This document shows positions 6,144 to 7,493 of a DNA stretch of 7,493 nucleotides, in pieces. Numbering within the stretch: position 1 is the stretch's first letter; each line of letters opens with the position of its first letter. The stretch is from Paracoccus sp. (in: a-proteobacteria). GTDB lineage: Bacteria; Pseudomonadota; Alphaproteobacteria; Rhodobacterales; Rhodobacteraceae. A model generated the notes under the pieces. The model saw nothing but the letters and a program-made list of their open reading frames with translations. It was not told where the DNA came from and did no database searches. The position numbers were made by a program, and so were the translations under genes. The stretch is taken from the NCBI GenBank assembly GCA_018056045.1, contig JAGPGI010000120.1, forward strand, positions 1 to 7,493. Reading direction: 5' to 3'.

Positions 6144-6602
6144 GTGGCAGGGCCGATCCCCCATTCGGTACTTTTCTGCTGCGATCACAACGCCATCCGC
6201 TCCCCCATGGCCGAGGGGATGATGAAGAAATTCTACGGCCGCAGCGCTTATGTGCAATCGGCCGGGGTCAAAAACGACATGGAGATTGACGGCTTTGCCG
6301 TCGCGGTCTGCCATGAAATCGACGTCGAGCTTTCCGCCCACAGGTCGCGATCCTTCGAGGAAATGAAGGAATGGGGCGACGATCTGGGCAGCTTCGATCT
6401 GGTCGTGGCGCTGTCGCCGGCCAGCCAGCGCATGGCGTTGGAGCTGACGCGCGTCGCGCATCTGGACGTCGAATATTGGGCGATCATGGACCCCGCCGGT
6501 CTGGCCGAGGGCCGCGAGGCCAAGCTGGCGCTGTATCGCGGTGTCCGCGACCAGATCCAGAAGCGCATGATCGAGCGCTTCGGGCCGCCGACGGCGGGAT
6601 AA
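6144..6602 (+). CDS. Low-molecular-weight protein-tyrosine-phosphatase family protein
   Basis: The 152-residue cytoplasmic protein has the layout of low-molecular-weight phosphatases. It has an N-terminal strand SVLFCC leading into the P-loop CDHNAIRS (Cys13 to Arg19, the C-x5-R signature, with the family's Asn at position 16), then SAG (39-41), SAHRSRSFEE (64-73), FDLVVALSPASQRM (84-97) and YWAIMDPAG (111-119). Asp116 of DPAG would be the general acid, where many members have DPY/DP. The P-loop differs from the common CLGNICRS form, so this is a divergent subgroup and substrates (phosphotyrosine, phosphoarginine or others) cannot be inferred. Translation starts at GTG 6144, supported by CCAGGAG (6131-6137) 6 nt upstream; it lies 3 nt after the UPF0262 stop, so the two are co-transcribed. 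An arsenate-reductase role is less likely, since the paired distal cysteines are not seen. Confidence 0.9.
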   Translation: MAGPIPHSVLFCCDHNAIRSPMAEGMMKKFYGRSAYVQSAGVKNDMEIDGFAVAVCHEIDVELSAHRSRSFEEMKEWGDDLGSFDLVVALSPASQRMALELTRVAHLDVEYWAIMDPAGLAEGREAKLALYRGVRDQIQKRMIERFGPPTAG

Positions 6603-6669
6603 GGGCGCGCTAACGGAATCTTAGGCAATTGCTGCCATCATGACGGAAATTCTTTCGGGAGTATTCGGT

Positions 6670-7197
6670 ATGGCGGATATCCAGTTGCTGCGACATGATA
6701 TGGATTGGGCGATGCAGGCGATCCGCACCCATCGCGCGGTGCTGATCATTGATCTGGCGGGACGAATCGTGGCGGCGAACCAGCTTTGTCTGCGGCTTTG
6801 CGGCTATCGGCGTGACGAATTGCTGGGCCGTTCGGTGGTGATCCTGCTTGATCCCTCGGAAAAGGCGCCAACCCGTCTGGGTAGCTTGCTGGATGTCGGC
6901 GACGGGCATGAGCACCGCATAGACGGCATGTGCCAGATCTCGAAAGCCGGGCGCAGGTATCGCGTCGATGCGCGCATCTGCCCGATCCGCGACGAGCAGG
7001 GTGAGGTGCACCTGAATGTCCTGTTCCTGCGCGAATCGGTCGAAGAGGACGGGCCGTTGCACGCGATCGCGCCGCATGTCCTGGGTGAGCGTGGGCAGGT
7101 CGTCGAACTGCCCGATCACTTGCTGGAGGCACAGCCCCAGAAATGGGCCAGCCCGGCTGGTTATGGCCGGACCTATGCGCGCTGCGGCGAGCCTTGA
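6670..7197 (+). CDS. Stand-alone PAS-domain protein
   Basis: The 175-residue protein has one clear PAS domain at about 15-122: RAVLIIDLAGRIVAANQLCLRLCGYRRDELLGRSVVILL (22-60) is the classic PAS core with G-x-I, the AN pair and GY...EL.G, and GRRYRVDARICPIRDEQGEVHLNVLFLRE (94-122) supplies the last strands. No kinase, cyclase, GGDEF/EAL, HTH or transmembrane segment follows; the remaining ~50 residues show no known domain. It may sense a ligand, redox or cofactor state and act through a protein partner, but no cofactor-binding residue can be assigned. The start at 6670 is preferred to the in-frame ATG at 6640 because GGGAG (6657-6661) lies 8 nt upstream; the earlier start would add 10 residues. 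The gene ends with tandem stops TGA TAA. It starts 67 nt after the phosphatase-like gene. Confidence 0.85.
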   Translation: MADIQLLRHDMDWAMQAIRTHRAVLIIDLAGRIVAANQLCLRLCGYRRDELLGRSVVILLDPSEKAPTRLGSLLDVGDGHEHRIDGMCQISKAGRRYRVDARICPIRDEQGEVHLNVLFLRESVEEDGPLHAIAPHVLGERGQVVELPDHLLEAQPQKWASPAGYGRTYARCGEP

Positions 7198-7210
7198 TAA
7201 GCCGCCTTTT

Positions 7211-7235
7211 CCCCGGCCGGAAACCCGTGCCGGGG
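7211..7235. terminator. GC-rich hairpin between convergent genes
   Basis: CCCCGGC (7211-7217) pairs with GCCGGGG (7229-7235), and an inner CGG/CCG pair extends the stem beyond a one-base bulge. It sits in the 58-bp gap between the PAS gene and the oppositely oriented edd, where a shared terminator would be expected. TTTT precedes it on the plus strand and no T-run follows it on either strand, so it is not a canonical intrinsic terminator. Confidence 0.4.
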
Positions 7236-7255
7236 AGGGGGCATGGCGCGGCGGA

Positions 7256-7493
7256 TCAGACCACCACGGCCGCGCCTTCGGTCGCGGGGCTGACATGGGC
7301 GCGGAACGCGGCGAAAAGCTCGCGTCCCATTCCTTCGGAGGCATGCGAGGGGTCATATTGCACCGGCTCGCGGGTCTCGATCCCGGGGGTCAGGCAGCTC
7401 AGCGTGCCGTTGGCCGCATCCAGACGGATGATATCGCCATCGCGGATCAGCGCCAGCGCGCCGCCATTCGCCGCCTCGGGCGAGACGTGGATC
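7256..7493 (-). CDS. edd: Phosphogluconate dehydratase (Edd), C-terminal fragment
   Basis: The last 79 codons of a minus-strand gene are visible, ending in TGA (7258-7256); the N-terminus lies beyond the right edge. The translation reads IHVSPEAANGGALALIRDGD, continues through IIRLDAANGTL, and ends GMGRELFAAFRAHVSPATEGAAVVV. This matches the end of the IlvD/Edd family, and the GxGRELFxxxR segment followed by a 'GA' tail is characteristic of 6-phosphogluconate dehydratase (E. coli Edd has TGRELFSALRE at this place) rather than dihydroxy-acid dehydratase. Edd is an iron-sulfur enzyme converting 6-phosphogluconate to KDPG, the first specific step of the Entner-Doudoroff pathway. The cluster cysteines and most of the active site are outside the window. 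Confidence 0.88.
   Translation of the reverse strand, partial: IHVSPEAANGGALALIRDGDIIRLDAANGTLSCLTPGIETREPVQYDPSHASEGMGRELFAAFRAHVSPATEGAAVVV

Noticed and set aside
5442..6461. Minus-strand open frame of 339 codons opposite UPF0262 and the phosphatase-like gene
   Set aside because: It spans three well-supported plus-strand genes and has no recognisable motif.

Overview
The window looks like a chromosomal segment of a high-GC alphaproteobacterium of the Rhodobacteraceae, most likely Paracoccus or a close relative. The evidence is gene content and order: a small basic ORF directly before murA, a DUF2948 gene overlapping murA, then hisD, a UPF0262 gene and a low-molecular-weight-phosphatase-like gene in tight series, with a convergent Entner-Doudoroff gene (edd) at the right edge. 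The genus is an inference from memory of gene order, not from a search.

Left third (1-~1986), probably accessory DNA. A gene truncated by the window edge (3-275, unrecognised) is followed by a compact three-gene operon: a RelE/HigB-like toxin (338-766), an XRE-type antitoxin (756-1169) and a SecB-like chaperone (1166-1654), joined by 11-nt and 4-nt overlaps. This is the architecture of a tripartite toxin-antitoxin-chaperone (TAC) module, in the same order as Mycobacterium tuberculosis higB1-higA1-Rv1957. The antitoxin has a polar tail with a single Trp after its HTH domain, where a chaperone-addiction (ChAD) sequence would be expected. A perfect 7-bp inverted repeat lies just before the toxin start and is a candidate autoregulatory operator.

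Boundary (1655-2041). A complete tRNA-Thr(GGT) lies on the minus strand (1806-1880). A 34-nt exact copy of its D-arm and anticodon-arm segment recurs 146 bp away as a truncated tRNA 5' half (1987-2026), which still has a possible tRNA promoter beside it. Inverted pairs of an 8-bp motif (GGGGTAAC) flank the complete tRNA, like integrase arm sites around an attachment core. I read this as the scar or edge of an integrative element that used tRNA-Thr; the TAC module probably belongs to it.

Right two thirds (2181-7493), core chromosome. One transcription unit carries the small basic protein, murA (peptidoglycan precursor synthesis) and the DUF2948 gene. A 216-bp gap then holds an 8-bp hairpin and a long imperfect inverted repeat. 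After a possible promoter come hisD (last step of histidine synthesis), the UPF0262 gene (ATGA overlap) and the phosphatase-like gene (GTG start). A stand-alone PAS-domain protein follows, and then the 3' end of edd on the opposite strand.
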